Part shown: positions 6,347-15,374 of the stretch, piece after piece | Position numbering within the stretch: position 1 is the first letter of the stretch | Layout: each line of letters opens with the position of its first letter | Source of the DNA: a virus | Length of the DNA stretch: 24,854 nucleotides | Reading direction: 5' to 3' (one strand) | IMG/VR virus record: IMGVR_UViG_3300003324_000702 | Location: 1 to 24,854 of that record | Notes under the pieces: generated by a model | Told to the model about the DNA's origin: nothing | Database searches by the model: none | Seen by the model: the letters and a program-made list of their open reading frames with translations, nothing else | Translations under genes and position numbers: made by a program

Positions 6347-9300
6347 ATGGCGAACCCGCTCCAGTTCGATATTTTCGGTCGTGATCACGGCGCCGGCCGG
6401 ACCATTGATGACCTGTCCCGCAAAGTTAACAACCTTGCGGATCAGGTCGAGCGGTTGGGGCGTGCCGAGGCGAACCCGAACATTCGTATCGATATTGCTG
6501 AGGCGCAGCGGCGTCTGGAGCAACTCAAGGCTGAACTGACAGCCCTCCGGGGCACCAAGGTTCAAATCGACGCGGACACCAAAGCGGCCCGCGCCGAGTT
6601 GGCGCTGTTGGAAAACCAGCTTGAGCAGCTGGAGAACGAAGAACACACCGTTGAGGTTGAGGCGGAAATCGCGGCCGCGAATGCGCGCATCGAGGAACTC
6701 CGAGCCAAGCTCGCGACGCTGAAAGAGCAGAAGCTCCAGTTCGACGCTGACACCACCCGCATCAACGCGCAAATCGTTGAGCTGGAAGCGAAACTCGCGA
6801 CGCTGCGGGATGTTCATATCAACGCGGATTTGGACGCGACCCGCGCCGTTGCTGGTTTGACCGCTCTGGAAGCCGCGCAACGCCGGGTGAATGACTCCGG
6901 GAATCCGCTGCTGCGCATGTTCCGGGACATTTCCGGGACTCTGGGGTCCTTCGCGCAAGTCGGGGCTGGGGCGGTCACCGTACTGGGTGCGATCACCAGC
7001 GCGGCCGGCTCCGCGGTCACGTCGGTGTCCTCCACTTTTTCCGCCTTGACCGGTGGGATCGGCGCGCTCCAATCGTTCGGGCAGGCCGGCATGAATGTCG
7101 GCCAGGTCATGACTCAACTGGGCCAGTCCCTGACCCAGGTGGGCACGTCAGCGTCGTCCGCGGGGTCCGCCGCTGCCGGCGCCGCCGGCCCGTTCGGCGC
7201 GATCGGCGCCGCGGCGCTCCAGGCGGTCACCGCGTTCGTGCAGCTCTCGATCCAGGTCACCGTGTTCGTGTCGTTAGCGGCGGCCATCGGTGGTGCGGTG
7301 TCGCTGGCGATCGCGGGGATCGCGCAGCTCGGTGGCGCCGTGGTCGCCCTGGCCTCGGGGATCGTGCCCCTGGTTCAGTCCCTCGGTTTGCTTCCGGGGC
7401 TGATTTCCCCGCTGGTTGTCGGGTTCGGCGCTTTGGCGATCGGGTTTTCCAACGTCGGTAAATCCGGGATCGAATTCAAAAACACTCTGGATCAGCTCAA
7501 GAACGCGTTTTCCCCGATCGCGGATGCGATCCGGTCGCAAATGCAGCCCGCGGTGCAGGCGTTTATTCAGTCGATCACGTCGCTGGCGCCGATTGTTCAG
7601 CGCGTTGTTCCGGTGATCACCAAAGCGGCGTCCGATGTGCTCAATGCGTGGTCGCAAATGTTCAGGTCGTCGCAGTTCCAAACCGATTTCCAGAATTTGC
7701 TGACGTCGGCGGCGAATAACTTCCGCACCATGGGCCAGGCTGCTCAGCAGGCCTTCCAGGGCATCACGAACATGGCCGCGGCGGCGCAGCCCGCGGTGGA
7801 TCGGTTTGTGCAATTCATCGCCCAAGGCATCCAAAAATGGAATGAGTGGACCGCGGCCGCGCGCCAATCTGGTGAACTCACCCAAATCTTCAACCAGGCT
7901 GAGCAGGCCCTCGAAAGCATTATCAACACCATCGGCAACGTCGCTGGCCTGTTCAAAGATTTGTGGGATTCCGCGTCCCGCACCGGCGCGTTCCAATCCG
8001 TGCTGGAGGCCATCAACGGGATCATCTCCGACTGGCGTAACAACATTCAGCAGGTCGGCGGGTCCTGGGACCAGTTGATGTCCCGTGTTGCCAGCGTCGC
8101 CCCCCAAATCCGCGCCTTGATCGAGGACATCGGTCGCGCGTTCACCGAGATCGGCGCAAACGTCGACTTGGGCCCGGCGATTGAGGGTATTCGCGCGATG
8201 ATCCCCGGGATCAAAACCGCGATCGAGCAAATGGCCCAGGCCGCCTCCGATGCGCTGAAAACAATCGGACCCGACATCGGGAACATGTTCGCCGAGTGGG
8301 GCCCCCGGATCGCCCAATTCATCCGCGACGCGGCCGCCACGTTCCACGAGTTCGCGCCGGCTATCACCGAGGCGGGCAACATCATCATCGCCTGGGCCCA
8401 AGGGGTGCTCGCCGCCATCAAAGGCGTGGGCACCGCGGTCGACGCGACCGCCACCGGAATCCGCGCCGGGTGGAAAGCGCTCCACGGCGACATCACCGGA
8501 TCCGCCGCCGAGTGGGGTGCCTTCGCCCAGCGGCAAAAGGACCTGTGGGGTGGCATCAGCACCGGGGCCCAAAGCGCCGGACAAGCCGTACAACAATTCG
8601 GCCAAACAGGCACCCAAGCGGTCAGCCAAGTACAACAAGCCACCCAGAATTACAACCAGACGGTGCAGGCGGCGCAGAACGCCGCCCAGCAATTCGGCGC
8701 GGCCGCGAATACCTCAACCGAGGCGTGGAAAGCCGAGGGCGTCGCGCTCGGCGACGTGGTTGTCGCCGCGAACAACATGCTGACCGCCATGGCCAATGGT
8801 GGCGCCTCGGTCGAACAGCTCGCGCAAAAGAACCAAGACGCCGCGGCGCAGGTCCAAGCGCTCGGCGAAAAAATGGGCATGACCCAGCAGCAAATCGACG
8901 CGTTCAAAAACGCGATCCTCAGCGTTCCCGAGCTGCGGAATGTCAACTTCGCCACGAACGCGCAACAGGCCGTGGACGAGGCCCACAAGCTCCAGGAGGC
9001 CGCTGCGCAAGCGGCCCAACCGCCGCCGCCGCTGCGTTTCAACGCCGACGCTAACGCGGCGCTCGCCGCCGCGCGTGGGGTGGAAACCACGAAGACGGAA
9101 GCCGTCGCTCCGCCGCCGTCGATTCAGTACACCGGTGACCCGAGCAATGCCACCCAAGCCGCGGGGCAAGTGAAATCGGCCACCGATCAGCTCCAAGACA
9201 AAAACATCACCATCACCGCGAACGCCGACGGTTTGACCACCGCGGTCAGCGAAGCGACCACCGCCCTCGCCCCGTTGCAGGACAAGCTGATCAAACTGAC

Positions 9301-10159
9301 TGGCGATAACGCGGTCCTGGTCGAGGCCGCCCAGCAGTCCGTGACGGCGCTGAACACCGTCGTCGACCGCAACGTCAACATCATCGCCAACAACCAGCAG
9401 GCATTGCAGGCGATCGAGCAGGTCCGCCAACAGCTCGCCAGCCTCCAGGACAAGACGGTCACCGTCACCGTGCGCACCGTCCAAACCGGTGGCGCCGGCA
9501 TGATCGTCCAAGGCATGCGCACCGGCGGTTTCGTGCTGCCGATGGCCAGCGGGGGCACCCTGCCCCGGTTGACCCCTATGTCGTCGAGGCAGGCGACGAT
9601 CGTGCCCCCCAACACGTGGCGGGTTATCGGGGACCGCCCGTCCGGGTCCGAGGCGTTCATCCCCATCAACAAATCCGCGCGCTCGAACTCGATCCTGTCC
9701 GAAACCGCGAACCGCATGGGCAAAGTTGTGATGCCCCGCGCGGTCGTGGGAATGCATTCCGGTGGATTCACCGACGGGGGCAGCCGCTGGAATTGGAACG
9801 AGTTCTGGGATTGGTGGCGCCGCCACCGCGGCGGTGGGCAAACAAGCCAGCCCGCGCCGCAGCGACTCCTTCAAACAGTGGGCCAGCCCTACACGGCGGA
9901 ATTCGCCGGCCATGGAACCGTGGGGCTATCGGGTACGGCGCTGCCGATCACCCCGGCGATGTTGTCCACCTATTACCAGACGCCGATCCAGACCGCTCCA
10001 CCTAGCACCGGCGGCGGAGGTGGTAGCCACGGTGGTCGTGGTGAACCTAAGCAGGTTTATGTCAACACCACCTCGGCGCTGATCAACGAACTGTTCCGGG
10101 TTATTCGCTCCGAAATTCGGAAACAGGGCGGCGATGTGCAAGCCGTGTTGGGGGCGTGA
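6347..10159 (+). CDS. tape measure protein
   Basis: A 1270-residue protein, the largest in the window. Residues about 25-170 form a charged coiled coil with recurring E-L-x-A-K-L-A-T-L units. Residues about 195-380 are strongly hydrophobic and Gly/Ala-rich, with several membrane-capable stretches. The centre is helical and Gln/Ala-rich. Around residue 1050-1130 comes GGFVLPMASGG and then WRVIGDRPSGSEAFIPINK, a segment typical of actinophage tape measures. A Trp-rich NWNEFWDWWRRHR follows near 1148. At about 0.15 nm per residue the tail would be near 190 nm. Tape measures set tail length and help DNA cross the membrane. No peptidase motif was recognised. Confidence 0.9.
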   Translation: MANPLQFDIFGRDHGAGRTIDDLSRKVNNLADQVERLGRAEANPNIRIDIAEAQRRLEQLKAELTALRGTKVQIDADTKAARAELALLENQLEQLENEEHTVEVEAEIAAANARIEELRAKLATLKEQKLQFDADTTRINAQIVELEAKLATLRDVHINADLDATRAVAGLTALEAAQRRVNDSGNPLLRMFRDISGTLGSFAQVGAGAVTVLGAITSAAGSAVTSVSSTFSALTGGIGALQSFGQAGMNVGQVMTQLGQSLTQVGTSASSAGSAAAGAAGPFGAIGAAALQAVTAFVQLSIQVTVFVSLAAAIGGAVSLAIAGIAQLGGAVVALASGIVPLVQSLGLLPGLISPLVVGFGALAIGFSNVGKSGIEFKNTLDQLKNAFSPIADAIRSQMQPAVQAFIQSITSLAPIVQRVVPVITKAASDVLNAWSQMFRSSQFQTDFQNLLTSAANNFRTMGQAAQQAFQGITNMAAAAQPAVDRFVQFIAQGIQKWNEWTAAARQSGELTQIFNQAEQALESIINTIGNVAGLFKDLWDSASRTGAFQSVLEAINGIISDWRNNIQQVGGSWDQLMSRVASVAPQIRALIEDIGRAFTEIGANVDLGPAIEGIRAMIPGIKTAIEQMAQAASDALKTIGPDIGNMFAEWGPRIAQFIRDAAATFHEFAPAITEAGNIIIAWAQGVLAAIKGVGTAVDATATGIRAGWKALHGDITGSAAEWGAFAQRQKDLWGGISTGAQSAGQAVQQFGQTGTQAVSQVQQATQNYNQTVQAAQNAAQQFGAAANTSTEAWKAEGVALGDVVVAANNMLTAMANGGASVEQLAQKNQDAAAQVQALGEKMGMTQQQIDAFKNAILSVPELRNVNFATNAQQAVDEAHKLQEAAAQAAQPPPPLRFNADANAALAAARGVETTKTEAVAPPPSIQYTGDPSNATQAAGQVKSATDQLQDKNITITANADGLTTAVSEATTALAPLQDKLIKLTGDNAVLVEAAQQSVTALNTVVDRNVNIIANNQQALQAIEQVRQQLASLQDKTVTVTVRTVQTGGAGMIVQGMRTGGFVLPMASGGTLPRLTPMSSRQATIVPPNTWRVIGDRPSGSEAFIPINKSARSNSILSETANRMGKVVMPRAVVGMHSGGFTDGGSRWNWNEFWDWWRRHRGGGQTSQPAPQRLLQTVGQPYTAEFAGHGTVGLSGTALPITPAMLSTYYQTPIQTAPPSTGGGGGSHGGRGEPKQVYVNTTSALINELFRVIRSEIRKQGGDVQAVLGA

Positions 10160-12931
10160 ATGGCGTTCCCGACAACACCCCGGCAAACCAAAGTTGAACT
10201 GTTTTTGAACAGCGGCTGGGTGGACGTCACCACCGACGTGTATGCACGCGACGACGTCACCATCAGCCGTGGAGGCAAAGACGAAAACAGTCAACCCGAG
10301 CCCTCGACGTGCCGGTTGACCCTGAATAACCGGTCCGGGAATTACAGCCCGCGTAATCCCGTGGGCGCGTATTACGGGTCCCTTGGGCGCAATACCCCGA
10401 TCCGGGTCAGCATCGAGCAGGTCAGCGACACCTTTAGTCGCACCGTGTCCAACGGGTGGGGAACGACGGACACCGGGCAGGCCTATTCCACCACCGGCGT
10501 GGGCGGCACGGTGGCCGCGTCGGATTTCGCGGTGTCCGCTGGGGTTGGTACGCATTCGGTGCCGGTGGCCGCCGCGAACCGGGTCACCTATCTGTCGACG
10601 GTGACCTACATGGATATTGATGTCGCGGTCACCGTGACCTCGGTGGGTTTCTCCAATGTCACCGGGGCCGCGATCGAACCGGCGAACATTGTTCTCCGCG
10701 GCACCTCCACCACCAGCTACTACTACGCGAACGTGTCCATTGATGCGTCGGAAAACATCAGCGTGGGGGTGTTGCATTTCGACGGGACGGTGATCGCCTC
10801 CCCGGTGGCCACCGGCTTGACCTACACCGGTCAGGCCCTGCGGGTCCGCGCCCAATGCGAAGGCCCCATTTTCCGGGTCAAGGTGTGGGCCGCCTCGGGC
10901 GCCGAACCGTACGCGTGGAACGTCAAAGGGCGCCTGGATTCGACGGTCGTCACGGGTTTCGTCGGTGTCCGCTCCGGCGTGGTCACTGGTAACACCAACA
11001 CCAAACCCATCATTTTCAGCTACGACAACTTGACCGTCCGGGTGCCCAGGTTCATCGGTGAAGTGTCCGCGTGGCCGCAGCGCTGGGACACCTCCGGTAT
11101 TGACGTGTACTCCCCGATCGAGGCAGCGGGGATTCGCCGGCGAATGGGCCAAGGCGCATCCGCGATCCGGTCGTCGATGTACCGGTTCTGGACCCAGACC
11201 GGTCTCGCTGCTGGGAACCTGGTGGCGTATTGGCCCATGGAGGACGGCAAAGAGTCACTCGCCGTCGCACCGGGGATCCCGGGTGTTTTGCCGATGACGG
11301 TGAACACCAATGTTGCGAAAGGCCAGAACCTCGACTTCGCCACTTACGACGACTTGCCTTCGTCGGCCCCGATACCCGTCATGGGCAAAGGGCTTTTGAT
11401 CGGGAATGTGCCGACATACGCGGCGACCGGTTTCTCCAGGGTTATCTGGTTCATGCACGCGCCATCAACACCTCTACCAGATGTTACGTCCATCGTGCAG
11501 GTGTTCTACACGGGGACGTTGATGGCGATGCAAATCTTTTTCCGCAACGTCGATGGGTCCATTTCAATTTCGGGCTACAACCGGGCTGGCACCAGTACTG
11601 GTGTTCTTGACACCGGCCCGATCGCGTTCCAGCTGGTCGACACCAGCCAGTTGTGCGTGCTGGACCTGACGCAAAGCGGGTCGAACATCAACTGGGCTTT
11701 CACCACATTCTTTCTTGGCGACACGATCGCCTCCCAAGCGAACGGTACGCTCAACAGCTTCAACTTCGGGCAAGCCGTCGTGGTCGGCTTCGACCCGTTC
11801 ATCGAATTGAAAGACACCGCGATCGGGCATTGCATTGTTCGGTCCGCGACGAACGCGATTAGCGGTACCATCTCCTCGTTCAACGCGTGGTCTGGTGACC
11901 CCTCCACCGTCGGGGGGGAAACCGCCGGCCAGCGAATTGACCGGCTTACGAGCGAGAACAGTCTCGTTATCGGTGGTCTCGGGTCTCGCAGCAATACACC
12001 ATTGGCGGGCCCGCAGCGCGTCGACACCCTCCTTAACCTTCTCGATAGCGCCGCGAACGCTGACCTCGGGATCCTCGCCGAAATGAAAGGGGACTCCGGC
12101 CTAGCGTTTCGGACCCGCTCGTCTTTGTATAACCAGACAGCGGCCGTCACCCTCGACTACACCGCCGGTCAGGTTTTCCCACCGCTGGAACCCATCGACG
12201 ACGACCTGCAAACAAGAAATGATGTCACCGCTAAACGCGACGGCGGTTCCGAAGCACGCGCGCAATTGCTCACCGGTCGCATGTCGGTGTTGCCGCCAGA
12301 GCAGGGCGGCGTCGGCCGTTACGACTCCCAAACAACACTGAGCCTCGCTTTCGACTCTCAGCTCGCGAATCACGCCACGTGGCTCCTCGCGGCCGGCACC
12401 ACGGACGAAACCCGCTACCCGGTGATCACCGTGGAAATCGCCGACCCCAACACCACCGCGCTCGACGCATCAATCCTCGACGTCGACATCGGTGACCGCA
12501 TCGTCATCACAAACCCGAAAACGGGTCAAACACCAGATCCGATTACCCAGATCGTTCGTGGCTACACCGAAACGATCACCCCATTCACGCACACGATCGC
12601 GTTCAACTGCTCCCCAGAATCACCCTACGAAGTCGTCAGGCTCGACACCGGGGGCTACAAAGTGGACAGCGACACCAGCACACTGGTGTCCGGAGTGTCG
12701 AGTTCCGCAACCTCATTGTCGGTGGCCACTACCGGTCAACTATGGACCACATCCGGCGGTGCCATGCCCATCCAAATCCGGGTAGCCGGTGAGGTGATGA
12801 ACGTGACCGCTATCAGCGGAACAAGCTCACCTCAAACATTCACCGTGACCCGCAGCGTGAACGGCATCGTCAAATCCCAATCCGCGGGTGCCGCTGTGGC
12901 GCTATTCAAACCGGCCACACTCGCCCTGTAA
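10160..12931 (+). CDS. minor tail protein with lectin-like inserts (distal tail / tip)
   Basis: A 923-residue protein that begins at the base after the tape-measure stop. Residues 1-90 (VELFLNSGWVDVTTDVYARD, then STCRLTLNNRSGNYSPRNP) are the usual start of actinophage distal tail proteins. Residues about 92-296 resemble a LamG/concanavalin-type sandwich (FSRTVSNGWGTTDTGQAYS). A second such region starts near VAYWPMEDGKES (about 352). The later part contains GDRIVITNPKTG and TITPFTHTIAFNCSPESPYE, a Tal-like baseplate domain, and a final beta repeat. It probably forms the tail tip and touches cell-wall glycans. The domain limits are estimates from pattern alone. Confidence 0.75.
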   Translation: MAFPTTPRQTKVELFLNSGWVDVTTDVYARDDVTISRGGKDENSQPEPSTCRLTLNNRSGNYSPRNPVGAYYGSLGRNTPIRVSIEQVSDTFSRTVSNGWGTTDTGQAYSTTGVGGTVAASDFAVSAGVGTHSVPVAAANRVTYLSTVTYMDIDVAVTVTSVGFSNVTGAAIEPANIVLRGTSTTSYYYANVSIDASENISVGVLHFDGTVIASPVATGLTYTGQALRVRAQCEGPIFRVKVWAASGAEPYAWNVKGRLDSTVVTGFVGVRSGVVTGNTNTKPIIFSYDNLTVRVPRFIGEVSAWPQRWDTSGIDVYSPIEAAGIRRRMGQGASAIRSSMYRFWTQTGLAAGNLVAYWPMEDGKESLAVAPGIPGVLPMTVNTNVAKGQNLDFATYDDLPSSAPIPVMGKGLLIGNVPTYAATGFSRVIWFMHAPSTPLPDVTSIVQVFYTGTLMAMQIFFRNVDGSISISGYNRAGTSTGVLDTGPIAFQLVDTSQLCVLDLTQSGSNINWAFTTFFLGDTIASQANGTLNSFNFGQAVVVGFDPFIELKDTAIGHCIVRSATNAISGTISSFNAWSGDPSTVGGETAGQRIDRLTSENSLVIGGLGSRSNTPLAGPQRVDTLLNLLDSAANADLGILAEMKGDSGLAFRTRSSLYNQTAAVTLDYTAGQVFPPLEPIDDDLQTRNDVTAKRDGGSEARAQLLTGRMSVLPPEQGGVGRYDSQTTLSLAFDSQLANHATWLLAAGTTDETRYPVITVEIADPNTTALDASILDVDIGDRIVITNPKTGQTPDPITQIVRGYTETITPFTHTIAFNCSPESPYEVVRLDTGGYKVDSDTSTLVSGVSSSATSLSVATTGQLWTTSGGAMPIQIRVAGEVMNVTAISGTSSPQTFTVTRSVNGIVKSQSAGAAVALFKPATLAL

Positions 12932-12951
12932 TCGAGGGGAAAGAGCTTTCC

Positions 12952-13455
12952 GTGTTCGCGCCGTTCCTTGCTGGCCAGGACTTGACCGCCAGCCTTCTCA
13001 CCACGGGTGTTGATAACGCGTTCTTCGTCAAAGGGCTTACCTCTGACCTGACCGTGGGCAATACCACGTTCCAGGATTCAACTGACCTGACGTTCGCGCT
13101 CACCACCGCCGCCAGCTACGCCATCCAGTGCCAATTCATCTTCGACAGTAACACCACCGCGGACATTCAAATCAGGTTCACCACCCCGGTGGGCACTGTG
13201 CTGCGGCTCGCCGCGTGGGGCCAAACCACCGCCGGCACCAACGACGTCCCGCAGACCGCCACCGATTCGACCACCACCGCAACGATCAGCTACGGCGGTA
13301 AAGGCGCTGGCACGTTCTGCCTAGTGCGCCCGGCGGGTGCACTCCTCTCCGTCGGCGGTCCCGGCAACCTGGTCATCGGTTTCGCCCAGGTCTCCATTAG
13401 CGGTTCAACGCTACTCAAAGTCGGATCCATGGTGGCCCTGTCGAGGTTCTTCTAA
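12952..13455 (+). CDS. tail tip / fibre-associated beta protein
   Basis: A 167-residue protein with a GTG start preceded by GAGGGGA. It has alternating hydrophobic strands and many Thr, Ala and Gly residues, including DLTFALTTAASYAIQCQFIF and a closing LLKVGSMVALSRFF. There are no membrane segments. The composition and position directly after the large minor tail protein suggest a small jelly-roll or beta-sandwich subunit of the tail tip or receptor-binding assembly. No named family is recognised. The next gene overlaps its stop by one base. Confidence 0.6.
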   Translation: MFAPFLAGQDLTASLLTTGVDNAFFVKGLTSDLTVGNTTFQDSTDLTFALTTAASYAIQCQFIFDSNTTADIQIRFTTPVGTVLRLAAWGQTTAGTNDVPQTATDSTTTATISYGGKGAGTFCLVRPAGALLSVGGPGNLVIGFAQVSISGSTLLKVGSMVALSRFF

Positions 13456-13655
13456 TGCCCACACCATGCACATGTTGTTCCTGTGATCCGGCGATTCCGC
13501 CTGATCCGGATCCTTATTGCCGCCAACACAGCAGCGACGGGGTCGTCATGCGCCAGTGCGATGTGCACGGATTCCCCGCCAAATTCTGGATCACTAACCC
13601 GCTCACCTTGGTGAGCGTGCAGCAGCGCCTCGCCGGCGTCCCGGACCCGTCATGA
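13455..13655 (+). CDS. small Cys-rich protein in tail-tip operon
   Basis: A 66-residue protein starting in a TAATG overlap. Cysteines fall at residues 5, 7, 8, 10, 22 and 35, with His at 25 and 38, in the pattern CTCCSC, CRQH, CDVHGF. This suggests a metal-binding or disulfide-stabilised fold. The second half (FWITNPLTLVSVQQRLAGVP) is less biased. It may be a structural knob on the tail tip or a soluble regulator. The tail-gene spacing and coupling favour a virion or assembly role. The family is not recognised. Confidence 0.6.
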   Translation: MPTPCTCCSCDPAIPPDPDPYCRQHSSDGVVMRQCDVHGFPAKFWITNPLTLVSVQQRLAGVPDPS

Positions 13656-14167
13656 ACATCCGGGAGGCGATCCGGCTCGCGGTCTACCAGACCCCGCCTA
13701 ACCGGAGGGAAAAATTGACCGACCTGTCACGCCGACGGATCGCAACAATCGCCCGACGCCCAGCATCCACACTCGGCCTGGTGGCGATTTTCCTCGCCTT
13801 CGCTTTCGGGTTGCTAGTCCAACAAAACCGCTGGTATTCCACCCCGGCGTACGGCAACCTACTCATCATTTTCAGCGCGCAAACGTGGGGCATCATTTAC
13901 CTCGCAGCTGCCGTGGGAATGCTCCTCTCTGCTCTCCTCAGAACGCAGCGCGCCATTTCGCTTATCGCTCACACCTACGCATTCATGCTGCTGGTGTCGT
14001 GGGAAGCGGCGTTCATTGTCCGCTACCTAACAGATCCCAAAACAACGATCGCGAACGTTGTCGCGTGGGCCGCGTACGTGGCTTTGGTGCTTCGCTCCGC
14101 GACACTCATCGATGTAAACCTCGCGGTACTCGCAGCGCACCGCCGAAGCGCGTCCACCGACGAATGA
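13652..14167 (+). CDS. four-helix membrane protein, possible holin-region gene
   Basis: A 171-residue protein beginning inside the previous stop (ATGA). A basic N-terminus (residues 1-36) precedes four hydrophobic segments at about 38-58, 68-96, 102-123 and 133-155, followed by a short basic/polar tail. It resembles small integral membrane proteins encoded between tail tip and lysis genes in many actinophages. A holin role is possible, though most holins are shorter. It could also be a superinfection-exclusion protein. The location and coupling to tail-tip genes are what the sequence shows; the function is open. Confidence 0.55.
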   Translation: MNIREAIRLAVYQTPPNRREKLTDLSRRRIATIARRPASTLGLVAIFLAFAFGLLVQQNRWYSTPAYGNLLIIFSAQTWGIIYLAAAVGMLLSALLRTQRAISLIAHTYAFMLLVSWEAAFIVRYLTDPKTTIANVVAWAAYVALVLRSATLIDVNLAVLAAHRRSASTDE

Positions 14168-14568
14168 CGGCGATCGACCTCACCAAGCTAATCGGGGCTG
14201 CCACACTACTCCTCAGCTCGGTTTTCCTGCCCCTCTACCTCAACCGGCGGAAACTCAAATCCGAAGACGCCGCGCATGTGGTTCTCACCCAGGCCAGCGT
14301 GGCCCAAATGTTCAAAGAGGAACGCGACCGGCTACAACGACGGCTCGATGAAATCGAGGCCTCCCACGAACACCAAATGGCTGCAATGGCCGCCCGTCAC
14401 CGACAGGAAATCGAAGCGATGCGGGTCGCGCATCAGGTCGCGATTCAGGAAATCGAGGACAAATGGCGACGGACCCACACCGAGGATGCGGAGAAGATCC
14501 GTTACCTCAGATCTGAGATCGACGAGCTTTACCAGCGGTTTTATCGGCAGCCCCCACCGCCTTCATGA
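14164..14568 (+). CDS. membrane-anchored coiled-coil protein (spanin-like layout)
   Basis: The start is ATG 14164, in ATGA overlap with the previous stop; longer readings upstream conflict with that gene. The 134 residues comprise one hydrophobic segment (about 8-26) and then a long charged coiled coil (about 45-125, many Glu, Arg, Gln, His, with EIEASHEHQMAAMAARHRQE). The tail ends PPPPS. An N-terminal anchor plus external coil is the topology of inner-membrane spanins, but spanins act on an outer membrane, and the host here is probably actinobacterial. It might act in lysis of a mycolate-bearing envelope, or simply anchor a complex. Confidence 0.55.
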   Translation: MTAIDLTKLIGAATLLLSSVFLPLYLNRRKLKSEDAAHVVLTQASVAQMFKEERDRLQRRLDEIEASHEHQMAAMAARHRQEIEAMRVAHQVAIQEIEDKWRRTHTEDAEKIRYLRSEIDELYQRFYRQPPPPS

Positions 14569-14858
14569 CTGCCTTCGCAATAGGCTGCATTCTTCTCGTA
14601 ACGTCGCTGGTCAGTCTCGCCATTTACCTGATTTCGCTTCTCCGGTTGCTGGAGCATACAGAGAATAAAGGCCTTGTTCGTACGGCGACATGCAGGGTTG
14701 CTGCGGCGGGCCTGTACACCGTTATTTCGATGTCAACCATCGCTGGGCACAAAAGTAGTGGTTTGATCACCGTTTCTACATTCATTGTGATCCAGCTTAT
14801 GTGGCAAGTGAACTCCATCGCAGATGTCTACCTCGCGCGCCGGAAAAGCCGGAATTAG
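14565..14858 (+). CDS. small membrane protein of lysis region
   Basis: A 97-residue protein in ATGA overlap with the previous gene. It has hydrophobic segments at about 4-26, 42-60 and 66-86, with a basic C-terminus (ARRKSRN), as in holins or antiholins. Its base composition is visibly less GC-rich than the neighbours (for example 14655-14800), which hints at separate acquisition. Its stop is followed by a short gap before a coiled-coil gene. A holin function is plausible from size and topology only. Confidence 0.5.
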   Translation: MTAFAIGCILLVTSLVSLAIYLISLLRLLEHTENKGLVRTATCRVAAAGLYTVISMSTIAGHKSSGLITVSTFIVIQLMWQVNSIADVYLARRKSRN

Positions 14859-14955
14859 GCGGACTGTAAGGGTGAACACGAAACTACTGGTCGATTTTCT
14901 TCAGACCGTCAACATTCGCGCATTGGCGAAACGCATTACAAAACTGGAGGAGAAC

Positions 14956-15168
14956 ATGGCACGCCTTGACGACGTGATCGCACAGATCAACGACGCCACC
15001 AACGCAATCGCCGCTGAATTGGACGACCTCCGTAGCCAACTAGCCACGGGTGATTCAGCCGCTGCGGACAAGTTGCAGCCGATCGCTGATCGGCTGCGCG
15101 CGATGGCCGCTGACCCGGACAACGTGGTGCCACCCGCCGAGCCCACGTCTGTGCCAGCCGAGGGTTAA
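14956..15168 (+). CDS. small coiled-coil protein upstream of terminator
   Basis: I chose ATG 14956 because GGAGGAG lies directly upstream at the right distance. An in-frame GTG at 14872 and ATG at 14824 would give longer forms but lack that site. The 70-residue product begins MARLDDVIAQINDATNAIAA and continues with a heptad pattern, then a Pro-rich acidic tail (PPAEPTSVPAEG). Small coiled-coil proteins of this look are common near tail-fibre and lysis genes in actinophages. No function is known to me. It is the last gene before the strong terminator at 15179-15228. Confidence 0.6.
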   Translation: MARLDDVIAQINDATNAIAAELDDLRSQLATGDSAAADKLQPIADRLRAMAADPDNVVPPAEPTSVPAEG

Positions 15169-15373
15169 TCAGGAACTGGGCCCGCGACCAGCGCCAGGGG
15201 CAGGCACGGCGCTGGTCGCGGGCCTTTTCCTCAGCCTCACGCATCGCCTTCGCGAAGTCAGCGAACGCCCGCGCGACTTGCTCCATCGCCGCGGGCAGCT
15301 CGCGGAACGCGTCACACATCGGCTTAAACGCCGTCGCCAATTTCTCGGCCAGCTCTTTGGATTGAGGGTCCAC
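14987..15373 (-). CDS. leftward helical ORF, divergent from lysin (uncertain)
   Basis: From a GTG at 15373 this frame reads MDPQSKELAEKLATAFKPM, then a helical, charged stretch (MEQVARAFADFAKAMREAEE) with GC-rich third positions, for about 52 residues. It then crosses the terminator repeat and runs antisense through the 14956 gene, where it turns Arg/Pro-rich and non-protein-like. The first part looks genuine, the second does not. It may be a decayed or shortened gene, or a chance frame. No clear ribosome site precedes the GTG, although a leaderless message is possible. Confidence 0.3.
   Translation of the reverse strand: MDPQSKELAEKLATAFKPMCDAFRELPAAMEQVARAFADFAKAMREAEEKARDQRRACPWRWSRAQFLINPRLAQTWARRVAPRCPGQRPSRAADQRSAATCPQRLNHPWLVGYGGRPIQRRLRWWRR
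15179..15228 (+). terminator. strong 17-bp hairpin terminator
   Basis: Two perfectly complementary 17-base arms (15179-15195 and 15208-15224) flank a 12-base loop and are followed by TTTTCC. This would end the rightward late transcript about 10 bases after the stop at 15168. The lysin must then depend on read-through or on a promoter inside 15229-15370. Confidence 0.85.
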
Positions 15374-15374
15374 A
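15229..15374. other. gap between terminator and lysin
   Basis: Apart from the N-terminal half of the leftward ORF described above, I see no other gene or repeat. A rightward promoter for the lysin would have to lie here, but no convincing -35/-10 pair was found. Confidence 0.4.

Noticed and set aside
6303-6347. A possible frameshift between the 6056 gene and the tape measure (GC-rich run near 6320)
   Set aside because: Both genes are in the same frame and separated by a stop, so no slip would join them.
5903-7117. Long leftward open frame (404 codons) over the tape-measure start
   Set aside because: It lies antisense to clear tail genes and is Arg/Gly-rich without a protein pattern, a usual artefact of GC-rich DNA. 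The same holds for leftward frames at 7274-8692, 8714-9913 and 9926-11152.
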